DNA from: Chrysopilus asiliformis | Taxonomy: Eukaryota; Arthropoda; Insecta; Diptera; Rhagionidae | NCBI GenBank assembly: GCA_964034945.1 | Contig: OZ035962.1 | Location: 109,682,034 to 109,746,033 of the forward strand | Length of the DNA: 64,000 bases | Reading direction: 5' to 3' | Shown here: positions 45,745-57,341 of the stretch, one piece after another | How the letters are laid out: every line of letters starts with the position of its first letter | Position numbering within the stretch: position 1 is the first letter of the stretch | Notes under the pieces: generated by a model | Told to the model about the DNA's origin: nothing | The model's input: the letters and a program-made list of their open reading frames with translations, nothing else | Databases searched by the model: none | Translations under genes and position numbers: made by a program

Positions 45745-46036
45745 GGCTCAACTATGATAGACATAAGAACGCATATGTAGCTGCATATGTCATTTCCAGT
45801 ATAAGAAAGTCAGTGTTAATACCCACAATAGACATGTGTCAAAGTGTTGCCACTTTCAAACCTTAAATAGTGAACATAACCTAAAATTTTAGGGTGAATT
45901 TAATAATATTGTGGCCATATTAATTTCCACTTGAGGTAAAATGAAGATTAGATTTTATGTTGACAGCTATGTATGCCTACATTCGTTGGGAATTTGACAT
46001 TTACATATGCGTTCTTATGTCTATCATAGTTGGGCC
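45745..46036. mobile_element. TTAA-flanked MITE with 35-bp terminal inverted repeats
   Basis: TTAA lies at 45741-45744 and 46037-46040. The ends GGCTCAACTATGATAGACAT and complement GGCCCAACTATGATAGACAT continue identically as AAGAACGCATATGTA, giving one difference in 35. 292 bp and non-coding. By target site it belongs with the piggyBac-type elements, but the ends are unlike those of the copy at 46809-48857. Confidence 0.85.
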
Positions 46037-46101
46037 TTAACTGTTTGGAAAAGATGGGTATTCGGTCTAGTATGCATTTTTATCACTTTTGTCAATGATC
46101 T

Positions 46102-46344
46102 CCCAAGAAACAATTTGTAACCGAGGTTACAAAAAAACCTTCAATTTAGGTTACATTTTGGTTACATTTTACATGGTTTCCGAATAAACCCGCCAAAAAC
46201 GGTTATTTTGAAACCATTTTCTAAATAAGGTTTCTGAAATGTTTCTGAAAGGTTACAGAAACCAAATGTGAAACTTTTGAGTTTTGTTACCATGGTTTCA
46301 AATACGTTTCTTAACCGGAATGTAACCTAAAATTGTTACTTGGG
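46102..46344. mobile_element. MITE with CCCAAG ends
   Basis: CCCAAGAAACAATTT at the left and complement CCCAAGTAACAATTT at the right. The 243-bp interior is dominated by GGTTAC and GGTTTC phrases in both orientations. The target duplication is not clear. It lies between a TTAA MITE and the piggyBac element, so 45.7-48.9 kb is almost wholly transposon. Confidence 0.6.
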
Positions 46345-47191
46345 CTATGCAACCTGCCTAATTACCTCTCTATTTTCAGTTCCATCTGTTTCAATGTTTC
46401 TGAAACAGAACATTACTTGACTAATGATACTATTTTTGTAAAAAAAAAGGTTTTTTTAAAAAAATATATTTACTGAACACGTCTTTCGGAATCACCCTAT
46501 AGTTTCAATCTGAACCCCTCGCAATTTGCTTGCCATCGCACAAGACGAGTTCACGTCGATTCTTATTTCGGAGACGCTTGAAATCTTATAAGTCAGATGT
46601 GACGTTTAGCTGTCAACGGCCTCCTTAAATTTTTGAAAAATACGCGCTTAACGGCTTCTGGTGGCAGCTACTTTAAAATATCTTTTCTCAAAAGACCGCC
46701 ATTGATCAAGATTTACTTTTCTATACGAAATCGAGGCGGCGAACGAGTAGAAAATTAATGCAAAGAAATCAAATCCGAATAACACGAAAAATTAACAAAA
46801 ATCTTTAACCCATTTCTTGCCACTGGTGCGAAAACGCACCAGCATTTCTAAAAAGAATTTTTCGGGCGAAAAATCGCTGATATTTAAATTGTTAAAGTCT
46901 TAAAATAAAGTATGGTTTTTATGATTTTATATCCAGTTTTTAAATAGTAAATTTTATTCCTCAGTTGATTACAGTGGGGTGGTGAAAAAAAACCAAAAAA
47001 AACTCTTCTTTTTAAATCCATTGTAAAAATACTGAAAAATATAAAAAATATATATTTATTTGTGGCAAAGGGAATTTAACATGTTAAACCCGGACTATCC
47101 GTATCAAAAAAATCGTTCCAGTGAATTTATGAGTATAAAAAATACGTTTATTTTTGGGTGGTGCGAAAACGCACCATTGGCGGTTAACTAA

Positions 47192-48540
47192 CATTTGGCA
47201 TTTGCGGTTCAAACTTTATACTCTGACATCTGTGCGTGCCTAGTTGTGAAATTGCATAATACTAATCGATATGCGCAGCAAAAAAATTCTACGTTTGTTG
47301 TCCAAGAATACGAAATGCAAAGATTCATTGGAATTCTGATTCTCTCTGGATATCACACGGTTCCCAGGTGGGATATGTATTGGTCAGTGCAACCTGATTT
47401 TAGAGTCCAGATTGTGAAGAACTCATTATCTCGGAACCGTTTTCGGGATATCAAGAAGTATTTTCATTTGAGCAATAACGATTCGATTGACACCACCGAT
47501 CGATTTGCTAAAGTACGACCTTTATTAGATGCATTAAACAGGAATTACATGCAATTTGGTGTATTTACAACCCATCTTTCTATCGACGAACAGATGATTC
47601 CTTATTTTGGAAGACACTCGTGTAAGATGTTTATCAAAGGCAAACCAATAAGGTTTGGCTATAAATACTGGTGCCTCTGTTCCTTCGATGGTTACCTGTT
47701 TTTTCTGATACCGTATGCTGGAGCAGGTTCACCTCACGATACTACCATAGGACTTGGAGCATCAACTATCTTGGATTTACTCCGAAATGTAAAAAATCCC
47801 GAATTGCATGCTATTTATTTTGATAATTTCTTTACGTCATATTATTTGATGTGCCTCTTAACCGAAAGACGCTTTTTTGCAACTGGAACTATTCGGAAGA
47901 ATTAAAGACGCTTTTTTGCAACTGGAACTATTCGGCCGAGACTTAAAGAAACATGAAGCCGATTATGTTTTCGATCAAACCAATAAGATTTTGGTCACTC
48001 GCTGGAATGATAACGCTGAAGTTTCGATTGCCACTAACCATATTTCGCCGGAAGAATGAAAAGAAAAAAATATCAATTCCAATGCCGAATGTTATTAGCG
48101 AATATAATAAATATATGGGTGGAGTGGATCTTCACGACAATGGTGTTGCAAATTACCGAGTTGCAGTGCGTGGGAAAAAGTGGTGGTGGCCACTATGGGT
48201 AAATGCAATCAACAGCACAGTGGTGAATGCGTGGAAGTTACATATTCTCGTGAGAAAAGAAGAAAATGAAAAGCCACTTCCACAGCTTGACTTCAAGGCG
48301 GAAATCGCGCGAAAACTCATGTTCTCGGAAGAGAAGCGTCAGGAAGGTTCGGAGGAAGAAGCTGCCGCCAACGATGAAGATATCCCACCTAATTTCCTTG
48401 ACCCAAATGTTAGAGATCATCTAATTATTCGGGATCCTAAAAAACAGCGACTGAGGTGTAAAGTTTGCCATAACCATTCGTGCTACCGGTGCAGTAAGTG
48501 CAATGTATCTCTACACTCAAAGTGTTTCCATGCCCACTGA
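47192..48540 (+). pseudogene. piggyBac (PGBD-type) transposase pseudogene
   Basis: DDE_Tnp_1_7-type sequence read in three frames. The first segment (47192-47905) runs from the start of the catalytic region through FIGILILSGYHTVPRWDMYW, LSIDEQMIPYFG (first catalytic D) and HAIYFDNFFTSYYL (second D). It has no ATG, since a stop lies just upstream at 47189-47191, and the family's N-terminal hundred or so residues are missing. A 32-bp sequence repeated at 47865-47896 and 47904-47935 brings in a stop at 47903-47905. The second segment (to about 48059) is in the next frame. The third (to 48540) carries NKYMGGVDLHDN (third D) and a cysteine/histidine-rich tail (CKVCHNHSCYRCSKCNVSLH). So there is one stop and two frameshifts with all three aspartates kept. 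This suggests rather recent decay. Confidence 0.92.
47865..47935 (+). repeat. Tandem duplication inside the piggyBac transposase
   Basis: Two identical 32-bp copies (AAAGACGCTTTTTTGCAACT and onward) separated by 7 bp, for a period of 39 bp. The period is 13 codons, so the duplication alone keeps frame, yet the spacer brings in a TAA. Confidence 0.95.
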
Positions 48541-48861
48541 AGTTAAAAAATGTTTATTTTTAAAATTAACAAAATATAACTCTGTGCGAATTAAAATGTT
48601 TTTTTTATTTCTTATCTCTGCTGTAGAATCTACTAATCTATGGACTGCGAAAAATAAAAATAAAAATTCACTGTCCATTACAACATTGAAATGTCAATTA
48701 ACGGCCAATGGTGCGTTTTCGCACCAGCACGCCCTGAAAAACCGGGTTGCCGGAAGAAATTTTTTTTTGTCAAAAATTTTTATTAAAGGTCCCAGTATCA
48801 CACCATTAAAAGGGCATCAAGAAATTCCATCGATTTCGGGTAGTGGCAAGAAATGGGTTAA

Positions 48862-50158
48862 TCAGAATTTATTTTGATAGATTTTGATAACGACGGTTTT
48901 CATGTTTTGCCGTCCGTGAATTCGCAACAGACAGACGCGGTTGGTACAGGGTGTTGTAATCGAATACGTCAACATTAGTTACAAAAATAAAATCTCTTCG
49001 TGAAACACCCTGTATTTTAATGATCACCTGAAATCTGACCATTGTCTTATCACGACCGAGATGCTGTTATAATCCCGAATGGCTAATTTGTTGGGAACTC
49101 ATCTCTTTATGTCACCGGAAAATGGAATTTTAATTTGACCTTTGGGTTTTTTTTGGGTATACCCCAAACCTACCCAATATATGTTGCTGACCAGTAACTT
49201 CCAAGTCCATGTTTTTCAAATAATGCAAACCAATTTTATTCTTAAGTGGCACTGATGTCGACCTACTTTGGATTTCATGAATGGCATCTTAAGCTAATCT
49301 CTTGATGAATAGATTCTCTTCGTTTTTTGTTGCCTGTCTATCATTTTTTGAAGAGGAGGTTCAATGTGTGCCCCATTGACGAGGAAATTTATTAGAAAGC
49401 AACAAAAAAAAATCTATTTGCATAGAAGTTTTTTTTCGTATTACTTAAAGCGAAAAACTCATTTAAGATACAACAAAAAGGCGTCGCATTGTTTGTTGTA
49501 ATATTTGTCGGAATTAGTGTCTAAGATGAATTTCAATGGCGTACATTTTTTAATGGAGTTTCGCAAATTAAGTACAATGTCCATCGCACTGGGTCATAAA
49601 ACAGTAACTTTCACTAATTTTTCATGTTTTTCAGATCTTTTCAAGTGATTTTTTGTTCTCGGCAATGCCAGGAAAGTTCGATTCTTTCAATTGTTTCTAG
49701 TAAAGCTGGGCAAGTTCAGTTAAAGTCAAGGGTGAAAATCCCCCAAAATTGAGCTTTTTACCTTTGGCAATGAAATTGTGAGAAACAAAAATAAAAAAAA
49801 AAATACTACGCCTTTTTAAAATATTTTAATTTGCCGAAACGAAAAATCCCTGAAGGACAAACCGTCGTCTGAGTATTGTTTTATATGAGAATTCCCGTGC
49901 GAAAAAACCATACTTAGCCGACGTTGCATTTTTGATTTTTAATGGGCAAAAACTTCTGGATAGACCCATAGTAGGTGTCAAAACAGCCAAACATAGGCTT
50001 TCCATTGATACTCTTTGCAGATTCACTTCAACAACGAATTTTCTTTTTAAGAAAAATGTTTGGAACATTTTTACTTTTCTCTGCGTAGCTATAAAAGGAA
50101 AATATTGTATTCCGGATGATCGCCGACTCAACAAAGGGGACAGGTATAGAAACTATCT
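48862..50158. other. Mostly unassigned intron sequence with a tiny TA-flanked fold-back
   Basis: At 48947-49012 CAGGGTGTTG and its complement CAGGGTGTTT face each other, flanked by TA (48945-48946, 49013-49014). This is a 66-bp mariner-type fold-back. The rest shows no gene or element. Confidence 0.5.
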
Positions 50159-50246
50159 GAGCAAGCGAAATCCGTTTCAGGAAAAAGGATGAAGATAGAT
50201 GCACGGACATCTTCATCATTTTTCCTGAAACGGATTTCGCTTGCTC
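50159..50246. repeat. 88-nt hairpin with 38-bp arms
   Basis: Arm 50159-50196 pairs with 50209-50246 with one mismatch in 38, around a 12-nt loop. The stem contains GCAAGCGAAATCCGTTTCAG. Weaker complementarity continues outward for about 25 bp. The sequence to the right (GACGGTCTGTCCG, then GAGATAGCGACTTGAAAT) resembles the R1 family, so the hairpin may be an inverted duplication at an R1 edge. Confidence 0.7.
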
Positions 50247-51754
50247 AAAAAGTGTCTTTCTGACGGTCTGTCCGATGTACAACGCGTCTTAAATAATTCG
50301 AAAACGCGTTGAGATAGCGACTTGAAATATTTTATGGATGAAGTTTGCCAAAATCGTAATGTTCTGTAAGTTTTTGGGAAAGTTAAGTTAATTATAACGG
50401 GTACCTCTCATACAATTTTAAAAAAAAAAAGATTTTTTCAAAATTTCTCGAAAATTATGCGATTTTGGGTAAAAAATTATGTAACAAAATTTAAAGAAAA
50501 ACGAATTTCCCATATTTCTTCCTCTAACGATTTTTACGTATCTCTAATGGTTCTTAGCACATTTGAAAAAATACAGCTTTTGGAAAATTTCTCGAAAACT
50601 ATGCGCTTTTAGGAAAAAGTGCATTTAACTAAATTCAAAGAAATTAAAATTTCCTACATTTTTTTCCTTTAACGGTTTTACGTATTTTTAACGCTTCTCG
50701 AGATACATAAAAAATATTGCAGAGGAAAGTGTTGTGTTGACAAGGCCCAGTTAACCATAGGGCTAATTGGGCTACAGGCCAGGGGCCCCATCGATCCGAG
50801 GCGATGAAATTTTGATTGCTTTTTTTTAAATTTTCTTTATATTTAGCGTATCTGTAATTTAGGTTAGTACTGTGTTTTGAATCAAAGAATATTTTAAAAA
50901 ATAAAATTGATTTTTAACAATAAAACTATGTAAGGGTGCAAAATTTTATTTAGCCCAGGGCGCTCAAACTTGTTAATACGGCTCTGTGTGTTGATCACAA
51001 CTGATATTATTATGTAAAGTTTTTATTTCCTTAATGCTCAAAAAATCCGCGATTTTTTCAAATTTATGAAAACGATTTTTCTGGAAATTTTTGTCATTCG
51101 GAAATACTGAAAGGTATTTTATGCAGAGGATGCAAAACTCTATTAATAAGAAGATGCCTCAAAGTTGCAAGGACTCCCTTTTTTGTCTCCTAAAAACATA
51201 CTCAAATTTTGAGTTCTCAGGAGAATATTTTACAAATGTAGGAACTTTTAAGAGGCCAACCATTTTTTTTTTGGTGGGACACATTCCCAAAATTTGTAAT
51301 TGCGCGATATAGTTTTTTGTAGTCACAAAAATTGTTGCTTATTTGGTTGACGTTCTCTCCCGCTTTTCATTTTCTTGAATTTTTGTTGGATATCAGCTCC
51401 CAGTATGATATCGAACCTATGCATTGGGAATAGTTTTATATGCTTTGGGAATGGTTGAAGAAATTGCAACATTGTTAAGGTTTCTGATCAACCCATTCAT
51501 TATTTGTCCAAAAGTAATCCCTGAACCACCATCCCTCCTTCTCTCGAGTCATTAAATGATTGTTTCGTAACCATATTGTTTTCTCCTAACTCACAATTCT
51601 CAATGAATGACAAATCCTAGACAAAATGGCAACATTTCTGAGGTTTGTAACCCTACAACTGCAGAGATTTTGAAAAATTTGTAGAACGATGGTTTCATTT
51701 GCATCATCCGCATGGTAAAGGAAATTGAATTTATTTTAAAAATCAGGAAATAAT
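50247..51754. other. Unassigned intron sequence with a diverged R1 piece
   Basis: 50255-50335 resembles the internal part of R1 (CTGTCCG, then GAGATAGCGACTTGAAAT). Two related AT-rich phrases (AAATTTCTCGAAAA-ATGCG at about 50440 and 50590) suggest an old local duplication. No gene was found. Confidence 0.4.
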
Positions 51755-51825
51755 AATCCAGAACCACAACCAAAATAATTAGCTCACAGCCTCAGTGCTT
51801 TACCCACTGAGCCACTCTACTTCAT
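51755..51825 (-). repeat. tRNA-like SINE fragment
   Basis: On the minus strand GTGGCTCAGTGGGTAAAGCA (complement of about 51795-51814) resembles a box-A region, followed by a poor box-B-like GGTTCTGGAT at about 51757-51766. Not a functional tRNA. Confidence 0.4.
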
Positions 51826-54177
51826 GACATTTCCAATTACTCCTCTGCAATTCATTTTGCTTGTCTGGTGTAGCAAGTAAATGTAATTTTGCCTTCTGTA
51901 TGTGTAATGAAATAAAGATTTAATGAAAAGCGCAATTATATTAAAAGGTTAACCAAATAGGTCAGCTTTTATTAATGTTGGAAATTCACAAATGCTAAAA
52001 CTAATCATAGAAAACTGACCGGAAATGTGGTAAAAAAAAATCACTAAAAGCATTTTGAACGCCAACGGGTGCTCTTTAACATACATTAATTACATAAATT
52101 AGGCAGAAATATTATGATGGGGCCACGGATATCAAAGAACACCTAATTATGACACCAGAAATTTTAATTTTATGTATGAAATAAAACCGAAGCAATTGAG
52201 TTACAAAATTGATTTCGGTAATTAATTCATGCCACATTTCGACACTTTATGGCTTCTACTATGCTATTTCCCATGACTGAGTTACTGTCCCCAATGATTG
52301 TAAATTTAGTAACGCAACCAAGAAAATTTTTTTCCCCCCAAAATAACCAACCAACCACATTGGATCGAAATTCACGTTCATGATTATGACGGCACGGGCA
52401 TAAACATTAATCGAGTGCTATGCAGCATAGGATATTTCCTCTCTATGCCAAAAATAAACCCATTTAATACTCGTTCGTTCCTTTTGACTATTCTATTAAA
52501 TATTCTGCAGAATCATAATAATCCGCCTTCCTTCCACCTGACGAAAGTCATTTAAAACTTGAAATCACCCAACGAGGTACACTCAGATGTAATTATTTCA
52601 TTTTGTCGTACACAAACGGCTACCATTAGTGACTAAGTGGCTTGGCTAGGTGTATTAGACACTGTCTAGTGAAAAGTCAAAATGGATTTTTATTATATTT
52701 GTGTACACTGCATGTTTTTTTTTTGTCCAAACGGAGGTCGGTGTTGAAGGGGAAGTAGCATACTGTTCTTTTTTTTGGTTTTTCATTTGCAGACAGGAGG
52801 AACGCCACAACAGCTAGCAAGCCGTAGCATAAAATAGCGTAAGACTATCGGGGTGAAAGCTACAAAAAGCGATAATCACGCATCGGAATGAGTCCCTGTA
52901 ACCTGTAACACGAAGAAACGTTCAACTCCCGTTCGGAAAATGACCACTTTGATATTAAAATGCATTTCCCTTCTCCCTATAATCGTTCACGTTATTGCCA
53001 TAATCTCATAACCCTCAACTCACTTCGACCGACCGGCCGACCATTCGTCCTGTCGTCGAAATTACTTTAAAAAAAGCGCCACTCATGCTTCGACATCTAC
53101 TTTGACGTCGATGTCGAAGTAAGCAAGAAATTAACGCTGCCCTGTGCAAAGTCATTATCCCGATGGTGTTGGATGTTATGAAACATGCAAATGTAGCAAG
53201 TTCTTTTCGAAGTCACTATCCGGTTGGAAAAAATAATTTAATTTTCTTTTATTTGTGCTTTTGTGATGGTAAAAATGGTTTTCCTCTCTATAAATAAGAA
53301 TTCCACAAGCAAGAAGCGCAAACCAACCAGCGGCATTTGCACAGTCACCGGTAGCACGCAATGGCCGTCAACAATTAAAAACTAGAGGTGTGTTTAAAAT
53401 ATCTTTAGTGGCGAGGTAAAAACAGTAGAAATAAATATATACATGCAAATCCTGTCCGGTTGTGTAAAATTCTTAGGTTTCTGGCGAGTGATATCCGTTT
53501 GCACCAAGCGTACGACAGATTCACTCAAGAGAGTCGTTTCGATGTAAAAAGAACCATCAATGGGAATGTTTTAATAAACCAGTGATGTCGATTATGAAAT
53601 TTTTAAGATTATGGATCGTTTGTGTGTACTGGTCTTAAATAAATATGTTGTGCTTAACCTGATTAAACCTTAGAAATTCTGCGACCTAAAGCAATTTAAG
53701 TTGAACATAAGTTGCTAAGTTTCGTGGGTAAAAATTGATTTCAAATAACCCTGCCGTACATCAATATCCGATTGGCAAGATTTTATTAGTAGAACATTTT
53801 TTTTCTCAAAAATGCTACGCAGGTGAATGTTTTTAAGTGTCCAGGTAAAATATGCCACCGAGTTGAAAGACTTACAGTTGCCAGAGAATATCAACTTAAT
53901 AAAACATGACTTCTTGAGTTGATTGATTTGATAAAATTCACACCAGGTTTAGTGATGATTTGGTGTTTGTCGTGAGCCCTTCACCTTCTTTTCGACACCT
54001 GGATTATCACAGTTTTGCCCAATTTTTCAACTGAAAGTTCATACAGATGTCACAATATTGCCAATCCTCCCCATTTCATTCCTAAATATCTTAAGTATTT
54101 TCAAGAGATTTTTTACCGCACCCCTTAACTTTGCGACGTATTTTATGGACAGCTTAAAAGTAAAATAAACAATAATT
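51826..54177. other. Unassigned intron sequence
   Basis: Contains the second copy (53661-53735) of the dispersed pair also seen at 16513, and a GCGACGTATTTTATGGACAG phrase at about 54132-54151 that is a fragment of the ACGTCA-type insect MITE. No gene. Confidence 0.5.
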
Positions 54178-55046
54178 ACACCCGTATGGTGAAACCAAAG
54201 GGTATATTAACCCTTTCAGACCTGAATTATTTTTTTAAAAAATTTGGTTGTGATAAAATTTGTGTTGATAAAGTGGGTAAATAAGAGTAAGAAAATATTG
54301 AAAAAAAATTCCAAGATCTATTACTGTTTTCGATAGCTTGTAATGTGTACAAACGTTCGCAAACCGATCTCAAATACGAAATAATCTTATGAAATTGTTA
54401 TATTTGGGAAAAACTTTAATGTGTACAAATGTAACCACCGGGTCTGAAAGAGTTAAATTTGCCTTACCATTTGTGATGCCAAAATCCCGACATCATACAC
54501 AAAAATAAATTACACCAGTGTGTTTATGATGATAAAAAAAAAAGAATTTTGCATGTCTGTCCGTCCAACTGTCCGTCCGTCTGTCCGTCTGTAGTGCGGA
54601 TTGCGGGCGCACGGTTTGAGGTAGAGACTTGAAATTTTACGCAGATTCGTTTTTCGTAAAATGCAAGGTTAAGTTCGTAAAATGCAAGGATCGTAAAATG
54701 CAAGGATCGTAAAATGCAAGGCAAAATGCAAGGATAATAAATGGACCATTAGGGGGGTACCCCCCATACGAACGAAATCGTTTTTTGCGAATATCTCAAA
54801 CTCGGTGGATCTTATCAAAAAAGTGCAAGAACAAAAGTTATTTAGGACATGATTCTACATAAAAATCCCATACATCAAAATCCAATCGAACTAAATTTTA
54901 AAAAATCTTATTGAAAAGTTTGACTTCAAAGTGGAATTTTGACACAACGGTTCGCCGTTCACTTAAACTTCGAACAATGCCATATGACCATACGGGTTTT
55001 CAATAATTGACAGATTGCCAATTTTAGCTTTTGTCATGTTTTTAAA
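54178..55046 (+). repeat. R1 dispersed repeat, copy d, interrupted at 54211-54452
   Basis: Full R1 layout from ACCCGTATGGTGAAACC to the closing CATACGGGTTTTCAATAATT and TTTTAGCTTTTGTCATG. Two changes are specific to this copy: a 242-bp TTAA-type insertion within GGGTATATTAAATTTGCC, and a local multiplication of GGATCGTAAAATGCAA at about 54670-54735. Confidence 0.8.
54211..54452. mobile_element. piggyBac-type MITE inside R1 copy d
   Basis: Inserted at TTAA (54207-54210 and 54453-54456). R1 copies a, b and c have a single TTAA at this point, so the insertion and duplication are proven by comparison. Ends CCCTTTCAGACC and complement CTCTTTCAGACC. 242 bp; contains two ATGTGTACAAA phrases; non-coding. 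Confidence 0.88.
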
Positions 55047-57341
55047 TCTTTTTGCTTTACAAATTTTCACAAAGCCTAGACTGATGAATAAATTGCTGGA
55101 AAATGGTTTAAAAATAATTTCTTCCGCCATTTAATAGAATGAAATTCCTAATATTAAGTTTCAATTTATCCAAGATTTTTATATGACCAAGCAATCTGTT
55201 AGGAAATTATTTGTAGCGTAGCTTCGTGTGAGAAGATTAGAATTTGAAACAGAGAAATTTCATAGCAAAAATTTTGCTCCGCTAAATCTAGGCCTCGGGA
55301 AAATCACCCCTTTTGCTTGATTAAAATTTTAATCAAACGGTATTTTTATGAAACATAAGATTAATTTAGAAATTCGAAATGTATTTCAAAAATGTGTTAA
55401 ATTTTTTAAACAAACAACAAAAACAAAAACACTAACCGGCAGCACTGTATGGGATAGAAGAATTCCATCTAATCTTTTTAGCAGGCAGACATAGTGATTC
55501 AAGTTTCTCTAATGGTAATCACTGTTATCTATGTATCCTCCCAATGGCAACGTTTGAGTGAATCTGTTCGAACATACACGGCACATTTAAAGGATATACC
55601 GCCCGTACTCTGCAAAAATCCATTAAAACGCATAAAAAAGATTTAATGCATTTCACAGACATATCCAGTTCTAAATAAAAATAACTTTTATGTTGCATAT
55701 GTGATTCAATGTTTGTATATATGTTCTAGACGAGGTTCACTGATGGTATGTTGCAATATTCGCTATGAATTGATGTTAACGTTAGCGTATGTATATAGGA
55801 AAGATGTGTAATTAGCTTCGTGGTTTTGTATTTATGTTAAATTTTCTTTTTTGTGTTTTAGTCATTTTGATGTTGTCGCGGTTGTTGTTTCAAACCACAA
55901 TTTTAATAGCATATGATGTTTTTTCTCGTCTTCTACGGGCATCCCATACATAACTACGTCGTATACATGATGGCACGGTCTTCTGTAGCTCAACAATGTT
56001 GCTGCTACTAAACGTCTAAGTGAACAAACTTAACGACACACAGTGAATGCCCTACAATAGGAGCAAACGTATCATCCATGTTTTCATGTTAGCGTTCAAG
56101 AAGGAACCATAGAAGCACCTATCCTAGGAGCCAAGAAGATGCTTGTAAGTGGAAGCGTCAAGCGCCAAGCACCATCATCATCATCGTCATCAACATAGTC
56201 GTCGTCGGTTGCTGGGGAATAACCGCAGACAGTTGGCAATTGGGCAAAGTTAAGCACGGGCAACAGCACTTTAGTAACGGAAAGAATGGAGAAATTACTT
56301 CCACGTGAACACCAACAACGCCACCAAGAACCGTGGCTGCTGCTACTACTATAGAGATTTTCCAATTTTCCTCAAACATATGTACTCATAGATTGGTTTT
56401 TTTTCATGTTCATGTACTTACTCGCCACATATAGTGTAACGGGCTAACAAGAAGCAGTAAAAATGTTATTGCTGGGCGGGCAACATTATCAGCTTTTATG
56501 TTGAAGACACATTCCTGGCTGATGTAAAAAGGGACCTAGTTGGATGGGTAAGAACTCTTTTAGTCCTTTCCCTTGAACGTGCTGTACAACCGCCAAATGA
56601 AGATTGCCATTGAGTAAGATTCGTTGTGATACAAATTACTGCGCAGCATATTTTCAGCAGGGGGAAAGAACAATGATTCGAAGATATTAAAGCCACATAG
56701 CCACAACGCCACAGCCAAACGCAATAAATTTAAGAGCGACATAAATTGAAGGATAATTACACCGTACAGTGGGCAATTAGTTGCAATTATTTTTATTGCT
56801 CCGAAAGAATGAAATTACAATACGCTTTCAATTAACTTTGAATGAGATTCTCCTCGTATTCAACCCTTCATCTCCCATCTTATGTTTTTACAGCAGTTTT
56901 CAAACATGTAACTCTATATACCGATCAATCTTGTATGTCTCTAATCCATACCATAAGTGGTATAAGTACAAAAAAATTGTCATCAGATTTCAGCTCGTTT
57001 TCTATAAGCTTATATTCTCATCTTCGTCTTATCATAAAATGCAATTAAAAACTAGATGGCCAAAGTGCATCATCATCTTTGATGAAGAAAAATGGTCCCT
57101 GCTTGTAGTCGTTTTGCTGCCCGGAAATTATGATTTAATTAAAAATGACGAACATCTCGAAAATCTGCATTGGTTTGAATTACAATTTAAACATCCATCA
57201 TATTACAAAACTAATGCAAATTTCAAACACTTCGTAGTTCTTAATAATATATGATATTTTCCATAATTAAACAAGAAAATTTATTATTCTCACGTAATTT
57301 TATTTAGCTGCATTAATGATACTAAGAAGAAAGTAATAGCT
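55047..57341. other. Unassigned intron sequence
   Basis: Nothing recognisable. The 157-codon frame at 56781-57254 has no family likeness and the composition of chance translation of AT-rich DNA. Some TCATCATCATCGTCATC-type runs occur near 56170. Confidence 0.5.

Larger units (their letters stand above)
46809..48857 (+). mobile_element. piggyBac element, decayed, with intact terminal repeats and TTAA duplication
   Basis: TTAA flanks both sides (46805-46808, 48858-48861), with perfect 16-bp terminal repeats CCCATTTCTTGCCACT. A hairpin-forming GGTGCGAAAACGCACC adjoins the left repeat (46825-46840). The same palindrome recurs at 47160-47175 and, as GGTGCGTTTTCGCACC, at 48710-48725. The last two sit in a larger inverted repeat (47160-47187 with 48698-48725). 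The 2049-bp element contains a transposase pseudogene. Both ends look structurally sound, so it could be mobilised by another copy's enzyme; this is inference. Confidence 0.92.

Noticed and set aside
50740..50980. Possible hAT end (GGCCAGGGGCCCC phrase)
   Set aside because: Only a short phrase is suggestive. No opposite end or target duplication could be found.
56781..57254. Longest unexplained open frame (157 codons, + strand)
   Set aside because: No family likeness, composition typical of translated AT-rich DNA, and no splice or coding context. It overlaps another open frame of similar quality.
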